A DNA stretch of 64,000 nt, from positions 62,001 through 126,000 of the forward strand of contig NZ_ANAH02000008.1 of the NCBI RefSeq assembly GCF_000335475.2, in the 5' to 3' direction. Within the stretch, counting starts at the first letter, position 1; each line of letters opens with the position of its first letter. The stretch is from Cystobacter fuscus DSM 2262. GTDB lineage: Bacteria; Myxococcota; Myxococcia; Myxococcales; Myxococcaceae. The position numbers and the translations under genes were made by a program. Below the pieces are notes generated by a model. The model was not told the DNA's origin. It saw only the letters and a program-made list of their open reading frames with translations, and made no database searches. This document shows positions 16,698 to 25,073 of the stretch, piece after piece.

Positions 16698-19600
16698 GTG
16701 GCAACTCCAGAGCCGCAGTCCTGGGGCCAGCGTCTGTGGCCCGCGGCGACCTTCCAGTTCGCCCTCATCGCCGGTGTGACGCAGCTGAAGACGGCTGTGA
16801 ACGCCCTCGTGTTGTCGCGCTTCGAGTCGCACGTGCTGCCCTACCTGTACCTGGTGGGCGCGTTGCTGGTGGCGACGATCGCGCTCCTGCCGCGCCCCAA
16901 GCCGGGGGAGCCGGCCGCGTCGCTGCGGCTGCTCATGGGCCTGGGAGCGATGGTGGTGGGGGCGCTCGCGGTGGGGGTGTCGCTCGGCCACCGGCTGCCG
17001 GCACTGGCGCTCTACCTCTTCGTGGATGTGTTCACGACCTTCATCTCCCTGCGCTTCTGGGGGCAGATGGCGGCGGCCTTCGACGCGCGCGAGGCGCGGC
17101 GGGCCTTCACCGCGCTCAACGGGGTGGGCATGGCGGGAGGAATGATCGGTGGCCTGCTGGTGCAGGGGCTCGCCGAGCGGCTGGGCACCGTGGCCATTGT
17201 CGTGGGCGGAGCGCTGTCGCTGCTCGTGGCGGGCCTGGCCTTCCACTTCCAGCCAGACGAGGCGCCCGCCCCGGTGCGCTCGCGCCACCTCGCCCCGCCC
17301 GTGGCGGCGTGGGAGTACCTGGCCACCAGCAGCTACGCCCGGGTGCTGGCGGCCCTGGGGGTGAGCTTCGCGCTGCTCTCCGCCTTCGTCGACTACCTCT
17401 TCCGCCTGCGCGTGGAGCACACGCTGAGCGAGGACGGGCTGGCGGCGCTCTTCGGCTCGCTGCAGCTGTGGATTGGCCTGGTGTGCGTCGTCTTCCAGCT
17501 CGTGCTGGCCGAACGGCTGCTCAAGCGGCTGGGGCTGATGGCCTACCTGGCGCTGCTGCCGGGCATCATGGCGCCCCTGGCGGTGGCCTCGCTGGTGACG
17601 CAGCAGCTCTGGCCGGTGCACCTGTTGCGGCTGCTGGAGAACGCCGTCAACTACTCGCTGCTGCCGGTGGGCGTGCAGCTGCTCTACGCGGCGGTGCCCG
17701 ACAGCGAGCGCGAGTCCCTGCGCGCCGCGGTGGAGGGGCTGTTGCGCAAGGGCGGCACGGTGCTCGCGGGCGTGCTGCTCATCGGCGCGGGCCGCGCGGC
17801 CGACGGCGTCTCCATGGCGCTCGCCGTGGTGGCCCTGTGCGGCCTGCTCGGCGTGCTGCTCATGCGCCTGCGGCCCGCGTACGTGGAGGCGCTGGGCGAG
17901 CAGGTGGGGGCCTCCACCGAGGAGGACGAGGCGCTGGGCCGCGAGGATCGCCGGCTGCTGGTGGAGGCGCTCGCCTCGAGCGCGCCGGAGCGGGTACTCA
18001 ACTCGGTGGAGCTGCTGGCGCAGGAGGGGCTGCCCCTGCGGCCGCACCTGCCCGCGCTGCTGCTCCACTCGCACGAGCGGGTGCAGGAGCGCGCCGTGGA
18101 GCTCGCCCTGGAGCTGGGGGCCACGGAGACGGCGCCCCTCCTGGAGCAACTGGTGACGCAGGGCCCTCGCCGTCCCCGCGACCGCGCGGTGTGGGCGCTC
18201 TCCAAGCTCGCGCCGGAGCGGGCCGAGGTGCTGCTGCCGTCGCTGTTGCAGAGCCCGGACGTGGGGCTGCGCTGCGCGGCGATCGGCGCGCTCTTGAGCA
18301 CCCGGTGGAACGCGGCGGCGCGCGTGTCCCTGGGGGCGCTGGCGGCGCGGGGCTCGCAGGCCCCGGTGGCGGACCGGCGCGAGGTGGCGGGGCTCTTCGG
18401 CCGGCTCCGGGACACCACCTACCTGCCCATGCTCACCCCCTTCCTGAGCGATCCGGACAGCTCCGTGCGGCGCGTGGCGGTGCGCTCCGTGGGCCAGGGC
18501 GGCTACGTGAAGCTGGCGCCCCGGCTGCTCACCTTCCTCACCTGGCGCGAGGAGCGGCGCGAGGCGCGCGAGGCGCTCGCCGAGCTGGGCGACGCGGTGA
18601 CGCCCCTCTTGGAGACGACGCTCAACGATCTCTCGGCGCCGCTGCCCATGCGGCTGCAGGTGCCGCGCGTGCTGCGCCACATCGGCACGCCGGCGGCGCT
18701 GCATGCCCTGCTCTTCTCCAACGTGCGCGATGACGCCCGCCTGCACTTCCGCATCGGCGCGGAGCTGTCGCGTCTGCGCGACGAGCACCCCGAGCACCCG
18801 GTGGATCTGGATCGCGTGCGCGAGGCGCTCATCCGCCGGCGCGACGTGTACCGGGCGCTCGTGGGGCCCTACCGCGACGTGCGCGCGGAGCTGGGAGACC
18901 AGGCGCTGCTCACGCGCGTGATGTGCGACCGGTTGGATCAGGCGCTGGAGCTGTCCTTCTTCCTGCTCGGCCTGTTGCACCCGCCCCAGGTGATGCGGCG
19001 CGTGCACCAGCACGTGGCGGGACAGGACGCGCGGCGCCGGGCCTACGCGCTGGAGCTGCTCGAGGCGCTCACGGACGACGACGACCGGTCGCTCGTGCGC
19101 GAGCAGGTGGAGACGCACCACCGGGAGCTGCCGCCAGGAGAGACGGGACAGTTGGAGGCACACCTCGCGTGGTTGTGCCGGAGCGAGGACGTGGTGCTGC
19201 GCGCGTGCGCGCGCCAGGTGGCGGGCCGGATCGGCTTGGATCTGCCAGCGGCCCAGGAGTCGGACATGAGTCAGGCAACGGTGCAGAAGCTCTTCCTGCT
19301 GGAAGGGGTGCACGTCTTCTCGCAGAACGACGTGGATGACGTGGCGGCGGTGGCGGCCATCGCCCGCGAGACGCGCTTCCGCGCGGGCGAGCGCGTCTAC
19401 AGCGAGGGAGATCCCGGCGACGCGCTCTACGTCATCATCGAGGGCTCCGTGGACGCCGTGAGCAACGGCGAGCACGTGATGCGCATTCGCGCCAAGGAGA
19501 CCTTTGGCGACATGAGCCTGCTGGATGGCGCGCCCCGTCCCACCGACGCCGTCGCGATGGAGGACACGCGGGCGCTCGTCATCGACCGGCGCGACTTCCT

Positions 19601-19775
19601 CGATCTGCTGGCGGACCGGCCGGAGCTGCTCACGGGCTTCTTCCGCGCGGTGAGCCAGCAACTGCGCGCCGTCATCCAGGCGGCCGAGTCCCGGCAGCCG
19701 GGAGAGGTGGTGACGATGGGGCCACGTCCCGTGGAAGAGCCCCCACCGCCGCCAGAGCGGAAGCAGGCGGGTTAG
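16698..19775 (+). CDS. MFS/nucleotide-translocase-like transporter fused to HEAT repeats and a cyclic-nucleotide-binding domain
   Basis: The 1025-residue protein is read from GTG 16698, behind AGGA. Residues ~15-400 hold about 10-12 transmembrane helices resembling the ATP/ADP translocase/MFS family (FQFALIAGVTQLKTAVNALVLS, LYLFVDVFTTFISLRFWG). Residues ~410-850 are HEAT/Armadillo-like helical repeats (VRRVAVRSVGQGGYVKLAP, RPRDRAVWALSKLAPERAE). Residues ~890-1000 form a cyclic-nucleotide-binding domain (FRAGERVYSEGDPGDALYVI, then FGDMSLLDGAPRPTDAVA with the phosphate-binding-cassette pattern). Such fusions suggest a membrane protein gated or regulated by cAMP or cGMP. A class III cyclase is encoded at 26260-27561. 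Transport substrate is unknown. Confidence 0.85.
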   Translation: MATPEPQSWGQRLWPAATFQFALIAGVTQLKTAVNALVLSRFESHVLPYLYLVGALLVATIALLPRPKPGEPAASLRLLMGLGAMVVGALAVGVSLGHRLPALALYLFVDVFTTFISLRFWGQMAAAFDAREARRAFTALNGVGMAGGMIGGLLVQGLAERLGTVAIVVGGALSLLVAGLAFHFQPDEAPAPVRSRHLAPPVAAWEYLATSSYARVLAALGVSFALLSAFVDYLFRLRVEHTLSEDGLAALFGSLQLWIGLVCVVFQLVLAERLLKRLGLMAYLALLPGIMAPLAVASLVTQQLWPVHLLRLLENAVNYSLLPVGVQLLYAAVPDSERESLRAAVEGLLRKGGTVLAGVLLIGAGRAADGVSMALAVVALCGLLGVLLMRLRPAYVEALGEQVGASTEEDEALGREDRRLLVEALASSAPERVLNSVELLAQEGLPLRPHLPALLLHSHERVQERAVELALELGATETAPLLEQLVTQGPRRPRDRAVWALSKLAPERAEVLLPSLLQSPDVGLRCAAIGALLSTRWNAAARVSLGALAARGSQAPVADRREVAGLFGRLRDTTYLPMLTPFLSDPDSSVRRVAVRSVGQGGYVKLAPRLLTFLTWREERREAREALAELGDAVTPLLETTLNDLSAPLPMRLQVPRVLRHIGTPAALHALLFSNVRDDARLHFRIGAELSRLRDEHPEHPVDLDRVREALIRRRDVYRALVGPYRDVRAELGDQALLTRVMCDRLDQALELSFFLLGLLHPPQVMRRVHQHVAGQDARRRAYALELLEALTDDDDRSLVREQVETHHRELPPGETGQLEAHLAWLCRSEDVVLRACARQVAGRIGLDLPAAQESDMSQATVQKLFLLEGVHVFSQNDVDDVAAVAAIARETRFRAGERVYSEGDPGDALYVIIEGSVDAVSNGEHVMRIRAKETFGDMSLLDGAPRPTDAVAMEDTRALVIDRRDFLDLLADRPELLTGFFRAVSQQLRAVIQAAESRQPGEVVTMGPRPVEEPPPPPERKQAG

Positions 19776-20778
19776 CACTCCGCGCGGGATGACGCTCCGC
19801 CGCGAGCAGGTGCGCGGCGGCCACGGGAATGGTGGGGCGCAGGAAGCACCGCACCAGCGGCAGCTTCGACACAGCCCGCGCCAGCGCGAGCCCCATCAGC
19901 CCCCAGGGCCGCTGCTCCACGCACGCCGCGGGAGAGAACACCGGGTGGGTGACGCGTGCCCAGCGCGCGCCATAGGAGCCCAGCAGCGGGACGTGCGAGC
20001 CGAGCCAGTTCCAGGCGCGCAGGAACCAGGGCGCGCGCGCGTCCTCCTGGGTCCAGGCCCGCTCGCTCCTGCCGGCGGTGAAGACCACGAACCACCACGC
20101 GCCCCACAGCGAGAGCAGGATCGGCAACAGGCTCGGCTCTCCGGGCAACACCTTTGCGTACGCCATACGGCAGAGCCGATCGGCCCCCCAGAGCACGGGC
20201 ACGCCCCAGGCGAACAGCCACAGCGCCCGCCAGTGCTGCTTCAGCTTCTTCATCAGCCAGGACATGTTGAGCCAGACCCGGGGCGTGAGCGGCTCATCCT
20301 CCGGCTCGAGCCCCGTGCGCACGCTCGCCTCGCGCGAGAGCACCGTGTGGTGGTCGCGCGACAGGGCGATGACGATCCACTGGAAGAGCTGCAGCGAGGA
20401 GAAGATCGCCGCCGAGTACACGAGCCACAGCTCGACGCCCGTGCGCCTGCCCACCTCGCGCGCGACGTCGTCCTTCCACTCCCGGGACAGCACCACCAGC
20501 GCGACAACGACGGCCGCCTGGGTGATGCCCACCGTCAGATAGCGCCGCCGCGTCGTTGGATCCTCCAGCAGAACCCGGACCAACTGGAAAGGCAGACAAA
20601 ACCCCTGAACGAATTGGCCCCAACGACTCGCGGGCGGAGCCGCCACCTGCCACGGCAGATGATCCGCGTGACGTCTTACGTTGTCCCACACACTCCACAG
20701 CGTCTGTTCGTGGGAGGAGTCCTGCTCCGGTCCGCCCCGCGCCGGTGAAGCAGGAGCCTTCTGATGATGGCCGTGCAC
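19672..20778 (-). CDS. Hypothetical multi-pass membrane protein
   Basis: The 368-residue frame starts at GTG 20778. Hydrophobic segments near 85-105 (LTVGITQAAVVVALVVLS), 120-140 (LWLVYSAAIFSSLQLFQWIV), 195-215 (ALWLFAWGVPVLWG) and 235-255 (LLPILLSLWGAWWFVVFTAG) indicate four or so membrane helices, a layout seen in Yip1-like membrane proteins, though the assignment is uncertain. The C-terminal ~35 residues are Pro/Ala-rich and run 104 bases antisense into the end of the transporter fusion gene. The true 3' end could still be as read, since the stop is the first in frame. It is divergent from the metallophosphatase-like gene. Confidence 0.65.
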   Translation of the reverse strand: MHGHHQKAPASPARGGPEQDSSHEQTLWSVWDNVRRHADHLPWQVAAPPASRWGQFVQGFCLPFQLVRVLLEDPTTRRRYLTVGITQAAVVVALVVLSREWKDDVAREVGRRTGVELWLVYSAAIFSSLQLFQWIVIALSRDHHTVLSREASVRTGLEPEDEPLTPRVWLNMSWLMKKLKQHWRALWLFAWGVPVLWGADRLCRMAYAKVLPGEPSLLPILLSLWGAWWFVVFTAGRSERAWTQEDARAPWFLRAWNWLGSHVPLLGSYGARWARVTHPVFSPAACVEQRPWGLMGLALARAVSKLPLVRCFLRPTIPVAAAHLLAAERHPARSANPPASALAAVGALPRDVAPSSPPLPAAGTRPPG

Positions 20779-20891
20779 GGGGCCGACGATAGCACGCGGC
20801 TTCCGGGGGTCGGGACGGCCCCCTTTCTGAGGCTCCGGAGCGGGAGGTGTGCTATTCGCGCGATCGCAGCGTCAACCCTTTCGGAGACCGC

Positions 20892-22496
20892 ATGCCTCCA
20901 GAGTTCGATTCCAAGCCGGTGTTTCGCGCGATGAAGCCGTGGCGCCGCGCTTCCGGTGTCCTGGCCCTCTCACTCGTGGGCGCGCTCACCGGCTGCGACG
21001 ACAAGAAGTCCACCCCGGAGCCCGCGCCGGCCCCGGCTCCCTCGGCTCCGGCGCCCGCCCCCGCGCCCCAGCCGACGACGGTGACGGTGCTCGTCACCGG
21101 CAGCGTCAACGGTCAGCTCGCCCCCGCTCCCACCGAGGAGGGCACGACGCCGCCGGGCGCGGCGCAGCTGCTCGGCTGGTGGGAGGCCAAGGAGAAGCAC
21201 TGTCCCGGCCCGCTCAAGGAGGGCCAGGCCCCCTGTGAGAACGCCTCCACGCTGGCGCTGACCATCGGCGACGCCTGGAATGGCCCCGCCCTCTCCTCCT
21301 TCCTCTACGGCGAGTCCACCGCCACGGTGATGGGCCGCATGGGCTATGCCGCGTCCGCGCTGGGCAACCACGAGCTGGACTTCGGGCGGGAGCAGTTCCA
21401 GAAGAACCAGCAGCTCGGCGGCTTCCCCTTCCTCGCGGCCAACCTCAAGGTGAAGGACGCGGCGCTGGCCAAGGGCTGGGAGCTGCCGGGCTTCAAGGTG
21501 TTCGAGCGCCAGGGCCTGAAGGTGGGCGTGGTGGGCCTCACCTCGGCCAAGACGGTGTCCACGGCCATGGCCGGCCGCGCCGAGGGCCTGGAAGTCATCC
21601 CCGACGAGCAGGCGCTGACGCAGGCGGTGGCCGAGGCCCAGAAGGCCGGCGCCGACACGGTGGTGGTGCTCGCGGACGAGTGCCCGAGCGACCTGAAGGC
21701 CGTGGTGGGTGCGCACAAGGACTGGAAGGTGTCGCTGGTGGCGGGCGGGCGGTGCCCGCAGCCCACGGAGATGAGCAAGGACGGCGACACCACGTACGTG
21801 TCGCTCGGCAAGGGCTTCGGCAAGTACCTGCGCGCTTCCTACACCTTCGATCCCTCCAAGCCCGAGGGTGAGCAGGTGACGGCGGTGGAGGCCACGCTCG
21901 TGGACGTGACGGGCGGCGAGGGCGCGCCGGCGGCCAACGCGGACATCACCCAGCAGCTCGCCGACTTCCAGCAGCGCCTGGACAAGGTGCTCGGCGAGGA
22001 GATCGGCTTCGTGAAGAAGGCGCTGCCCGCGGACTCCAAGCAGCTCGGGACCTGGGTGGCGGGCGCCATCCAGCAGCAGCTCTCCACGGACGGCGTGGTG
22101 CTCAACCGCAAGGGCTTCCGCGCGAGCCTGCCCGCGGGCAAGGTGACCAAGGGCAGCGTGTACTCGGTGCTGCCCTTCGAGAACTCGCTGCTGGTGGTGG
22201 ACGTGAAGGGCGAGGACCTGGCGCGCCAGCTCGCCAACCCGGAGGCGGTGTTCGCGGGCTTCACCCCGGCCGGCAAGGGCAAGTTCAAGGACGCCAAGGG
22301 CAAGCCGTTGGACGCGAAGAAGGACTACAAGATCGCCACCGTCGAGTACCTCTACTTCGGCGGGGACGGCTTCGAGTTCGAGAAGCTCGACGCGGAGCCG
22401 GATGAGACGGGCATGTCCTGGCAGACGCCCGTCATCGACTGGACCAAGGCGCAGGCCACCACCGAGGCGAAGCCGCTGGACAAGGTCGTCAAGTAG
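20892..22496 (+). CDS. 5'-nucleotidase/UshA-like metallophosphatase lipoprotein with eroded metal motifs
   Basis: The ATG at 20892 follows CGGAGACCGC; an in-frame ATG at 20931 would give a more typical short lipoprotein signal (RRASGVLALSLVGALTGC). A Pro/Ala linker follows. The N-terminal half aligns with the calcineurin-like domain of UshA/5'-nucleotidases: TIGDAWNGP and ALGNHELDFG are kept. The first motif (normally NDxHG) reads TGSVNGQL, and later His motifs (normally GH, then GHSH) read ADECPSDL and AGGRCPQP. The C-terminal half fits the 5-nucleotidase C domain (SVYSVLPFENSLLVVDVKGEDL). It is probably an outer-membrane or periplasmic lipoprotein, and full phosphatase activity is doubtful. 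Confidence 0.8.
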   Translation: MPPEFDSKPVFRAMKPWRRASGVLALSLVGALTGCDDKKSTPEPAPAPAPSAPAPAPAPQPTTVTVLVTGSVNGQLAPAPTEEGTTPPGAAQLLGWWEAKEKHCPGPLKEGQAPCENASTLALTIGDAWNGPALSSFLYGESTATVMGRMGYAASALGNHELDFGREQFQKNQQLGGFPFLAANLKVKDAALAKGWELPGFKVFERQGLKVGVVGLTSAKTVSTAMAGRAEGLEVIPDEQALTQAVAEAQKAGADTVVVLADECPSDLKAVVGAHKDWKVSLVAGGRCPQPTEMSKDGDTTYVSLGKGFGKYLRASYTFDPSKPEGEQVTAVEATLVDVTGGEGAPAANADITQQLADFQQRLDKVLGEEIGFVKKALPADSKQLGTWVAGAIQQQLSTDGVVLNRKGFRASLPAGKVTKGSVYSVLPFENSLLVVDVKGEDLARQLANPEAVFAGFTPAGKGKFKDAKGKPLDAKKDYKIATVEYLYFGGDGFEFEKLDAEPDETGMSWQTPVIDWTKAQATTEAKPLDKVVK

Positions 22497-22520
22497 GCCG
22501 CCCGTCCGCGGCTCGACTCC

Positions 22521-22569
22521 GGGGCCCGGTGGCTCCTCCCCAGGGAGGAGTGCCGGGCCCCCCGCTTTT
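22521..22569 (+). terminator. Rho-independent terminator after the metallophosphatase gene
   Basis: GGGGCCCGG (22521-22529) pairs with CCGGGCCCC (22553-22561). Inside it, CTCCTCCC can pair with GGGAGGAG, and the hairpin is followed by CCGCTTTT. It begins 24 bases after the stop and ends 15 bases before the PIN gene. Confidence 0.7.
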
Positions 22570-22583
22570 GGGAGCGCCCCTCC

Positions 22584-23018
22584 ATGAGCCCGTTGCCCCT
22601 GGTGCTCGACACCAACGTGGTGCTGGATCTGCTGGTGTTCGACGACCCCTCCCTCGGGCCCCTCGCGCGCGCGCTGGCGTCGGGCGCGGTCACCGCGTGG
22701 GCGGATGAGCACACCCTGCGCGAGCTGAAGTACGTGCTCGCCTACCCCACCTTCCACCTGGACGAGGCCGCCCAGCGCTCGGTTTTCGAGCGCTACCGGA
22801 GTCTCGTGCGGGAAGTGCCGGTGGAGCCGGGCGCGCCCCTGCCGCCCCTGCCCCGCTGCCGCGACCGGGATGATCAGAAGTTCCTCGAGCTCGCCGCCCG
22901 CTCGGGGGCCCGGTGGCTCGTGAGCAAGGACAAGCGGGTGTTGTCCATGGCCGATCGCGTGGGACTGCCCTTCGGCATCCTCTCCTGCCGGCAACTGGTG
23001 GCGCGGCTGCCCGGGTGA
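22584..23018 (+). CDS. PIN-domain nuclease-like protein (PIN_3 type)
   Basis: The 144-residue single-domain protein has the acidic positions of PIN ribonucleases in order: LDTNVVLDLL (Asp9), an E in LRELKYVLAYP, RDRDDQKFLELA (acidic cluster near 92-95) and VSKDKRVL (Asp near 113). This matches the PIN_3 'putative toxin component' family. No antitoxin-like gene (AbrB, RHH or Phd type) lies within 300 bases on either side, so it is an orphan toxin-like nuclease or a housekeeping RNase. The upstream GGGAG of the ribosome site sits just after the preceding terminator, so it needs its own promoter or reads through. Confidence 0.82.
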   Translation: MSPLPLVLDTNVVLDLLVFDDPSLGPLARALASGAVTAWADEHTLRELKYVLAYPTFHLDEAAQRSVFERYRSLVREVPVEPGAPLPPLPRCRDRDDQKFLELAARSGARWLVSKDKRVLSMADRVGLPFGILSCRQLVARLPG

Positions 23019-23026
23019 GCCCGGGC
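23009..23026. terminator. Perfect 7-bp hairpin at the convergent gene ends
   Basis: GCCCGGG-TGAG-CCCGGGC includes the PIN stop codon and abuts the DUF47 stop. There is no T tract beyond two bases, so any terminator role would be bidirectional and weak. Confidence 0.3.
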
Positions 23027-23027
23027 T

Positions 23028-23654
23028 TCAGGCGTACGTCAGGACGATCGCCTCGATGACATCCGCGGCCTCCCGGCACTTGAAGAGCGCGCTCGTGAGG
23101 GCGTCGTAGATCTCCTTCCACTTGAGCACGGTGAGGTGATCCACCCCGCTCTTGAAGAGCTGGCCCTTGCCGGCGCGCAGCACGTCCTTCGCCTCGCGCG
23201 TCAGCTGCTTGAGCTCCTTGCAGCCCGAGAGAATGGGCTCGGGGTGGCGCAGCGAGCGCAGCGCCCGCACCACCTCGCGCAGCTTCTCGGTGAGCGTCAC
23301 GAGCAGGCGCGACAGCTGGGTGGCTTCCGGCAAGCTCGCGGGGATCTCGTAGAACCGCAGCCGGAGCGCCGCCGCGAGGGTGAAGTCGAGCACCTCGTCG
23401 ATCCGCGACAGCAGCGCGTGGATGTGCGTGCGCTCGAACGGGGCGATGAAGGCCGAGTGCAACCGCTCGAGCGCCAGGTGGTTCACCGCGTTGCCCTGGT
23501 GCTCCATCCGCTCGAGCGCCTCGACCCGGGCGGGCACGTCGCGATAGTCGCTCAGCAACTCATGGAACAGGCGCGCTCCGGCCAGGGTCGTGGCGCACTG
23601 GGCATCGAAGTCGTCGTGGAACCCATCCGCCGTGGGCATCAATCTCTCGAGCAT
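23028..23654 (-). CDS. DUF47/PhoU-like phosphate-transport regulator
   Basis: The 208-residue all-helical protein matches the DUF47 family (PhoU-like), with the characteristic phrases ALERMEHQGNAVNH, THIHALLSRIDEVLDF and LKWKEIYDALTSALFKCREAADVIEAI. DUF47 proteins usually sit next to a Pit-type low-affinity phosphate transporter and modulate it. Here no transporter is adjacent; the neighbours are a PIN protein and nadD, so its partner is elsewhere. The ATG start at 23654 begins MLERLMP as in relatives. About 180 bases separate it from nadD; no further gene is seen there. Confidence 0.85.
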   Translation of the reverse strand: MLERLMPTADGFHDDFDAQCATTLAGARLFHELLSDYRDVPARVEALERMEHQGNAVNHLALERLHSAFIAPFERTHIHALLSRIDEVLDFTLAAALRLRFYEIPASLPEATQLSRLLVTLTEKLREVVRALRSLRHPEPILSGCKELKQLTREAKDVLRAGKGQLFKSGVDHLTVLKWKEIYDALTSALFKCREAADVIEAIVLTYA

Positions 23655-23832
23655 GCAACCTCCGGTTCACCGCACCCGATGAATGGCTCTGGGGAACGCC
23701 GGCTCATAAAGCCTTTGGCTCGTTTCGCGTTCGTTACATGTTCGTGACGAAAGATTGTGCACCCCGTCCCGGTCAGGGAAGACCCGGAGTGCGTTTTCCT
23801 CCTGGGCCACCAGGGATGGGGGGTGCCCGGAC

Positions 23833-24381
23833 TCAGGGGGCGTACAGGTGGTGTTCGCGCGCGTAGGCGAGCACCGGGGCCGGCACGAGGTCCGCGGGAG
23901 GCTCACCCCGGACGAGGCGCTCGCGGATCTCCGTGGAGGAGACCTCGGCGAGCGGCGGCCCCACGGTGCCCTCGGCCGGGTAGCCCGCGCGGTAGAGCAC
24001 CACCACGCGCGCGAGCCGCTGGATGCGATCGAAGTCCTTCCAGTACGGCAGGTCCTTGAGGATGTCCGAGCCGATGATGAGCGAGAAATGGTGCTCGGGG
24101 TGGCGCGCCTGGAGGAAGTCCAGCGTGTCCACCGTCCGCCCGTCCTTGCCCACCTCGCTCTCCACCCGGGACGTCTTCAGCCAGCCCGAGGTGTCCTCCC
24201 CGAGCAACTCACACATCCGCACCCGGTGCTCGAACGCAACGGACGCCTTGCCAAAGGGATGGCGGAAGGTGGGCATGAGCCACACCTCGTCCACGCCCTG
24301 GGTGGCGCGGACGTAGTGGGCGGCCATCAGGTGCCCCACGTGGGGCGGATTGAAGGAGCCTCCGAGCAGGGCGATGCGCAT
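23833..24381 (-). CDS. nadD: Nicotinate-nucleotide adenylyltransferase
   Basis: NadD makes deamido-NAD from nicotinate mononucleotide and ATP in NAD synthesis. The 182-residue protein starts at ATG 24381 with the family hallmark GGSFNPPHVGHL (residues 7-18, nucleotide binding). The C-terminal STEIRERL (ISSTxIR motif) is also present, along with GSDILKDLPYWKDFDRI in the middle. Its length is slightly under the usual 190-215. It is last in a tight minus-strand run after a metallophosphoesterase-like gene (8-base gap). No obgE, rsfS or proA is next to it, unlike many genomes. Confidence 0.94.
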   Translation of the reverse strand: MRIALLGGSFNPPHVGHLMAAHYVRATQGVDEVWLMPTFRHPFGKASVAFEHRVRMCELLGEDTSGWLKTSRVESEVGKDGRTVDTLDFLQARHPEHHFSLIIGSDILKDLPYWKDFDRIQRLARVVVLYRAGYPAEGTVGPPLAEVSSTEIRERLVRGEPPADLVPAPVLAYAREHHLYAP

Positions 24382-24389
24382 GGGTGGCT

Positions 24390-25073
24390 TCACTTGATGG
24401 ACATCTTCGTGCGCCGCTCGAGGGGCAGCACCCGGGGCTCCAGCACGGCCTTTCCATCCAACCGCCACGCGGAGAAGCGCAGATCGCGCTCCACGCGCTC
24501 CAGCAGCGCGCACGTCTGTTCCGCGGCGCCCGCGAGCCGCCCGGGGGACAGGAAGAAGCGCGGGCCGATCTGCACGATCTTCGGCTCGGACTCGCGACCG
24601 TGGAGGAAGAGGCTGGCGTTGATGAGATCGTCCCGCTCCAGGTCGTTCTTGTCGTAGACGAGGCAGCACAGCGTGTCGCCCACCATGTCCAGCACCTTCC
24701 GGGGGATGGCCGGGTCACGGTACTGGAGGCAGTCGCGCTCGGGGGTGCGCAGGAAGTTCTCGCGCACGCGCAGGGGGTCCGCCGCCTCCTTCTCGAGTTC
24801 CTCGCGGCTCACCGACAGCGAGCGCGGACGGGGCTTCTTGTCGGAGACGGACAGCCAGCGCTCCACGTCCTGGAGGAAGTCCGTGCCCGAGTACTCCCGC
24901 CCGCCCCGGCTGCGCTCGCGCCGATCGAGGATCCACTCGTCCAGGTCGCTGTAGCGGCCGCCGAGAAAGACGAAGCGCTGGGCGCCCTTGGCGCGCAACA
25001 GCTCATAGGCCGCATCGAAGGCGGCCAGATCCCCATGGCTGTCGGAGACAATCCCGATGACGTCTTGGCTCAC
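24390..25073 (-). CDS. Calcineurin-like metallophosphoesterase family protein
   Basis: The 227-residue protein starts at GTG 25073, overlapping the upstream stop by four bases (GTGA). The N-terminus VIGIVSDSHGDLAAFDAAYE carries the first metallophosphoesterase motif (D-x-H), and LGGRYSDLDEW replaces the usual GDxxD motif in weakened form. Canonical GNHD and GHTH motifs are not seen, so catalysis is uncertain. The rest is charged and contains no membrane segment. Translational coupling to the NamZ-like gene points to a shared role, possibly in cell-wall sugar metabolism, but this is inference from context. Confidence 0.62.
   Translation of the reverse strand: MSQDVIGIVSDSHGDLAAFDAAYELLRAKGAQRFVFLGGRYSDLDEWILDRRERSRGGREYSGTDFLQDVERWLSVSDKKPRPRSLSVSREELEKEAADPLRVRENFLRTPERDCLQYRDPAIPRKVLDMVGDTLCCLVYDKNDLERDDLINASLFLHGRESEPKIVQIGPRFFLSPGRLAGAAEQTCALLERVERDLRFSAWRLDGKAVLEPRVLPLERRTKMSIK

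Noticed and set aside
15804-19778. 1324-residue minus-strand frame across the transporter fusion
   Set aside because: Only the last 229 codons, with signal peptide and Cys pattern, look like a protein; the rest mirrors the transporter gene.
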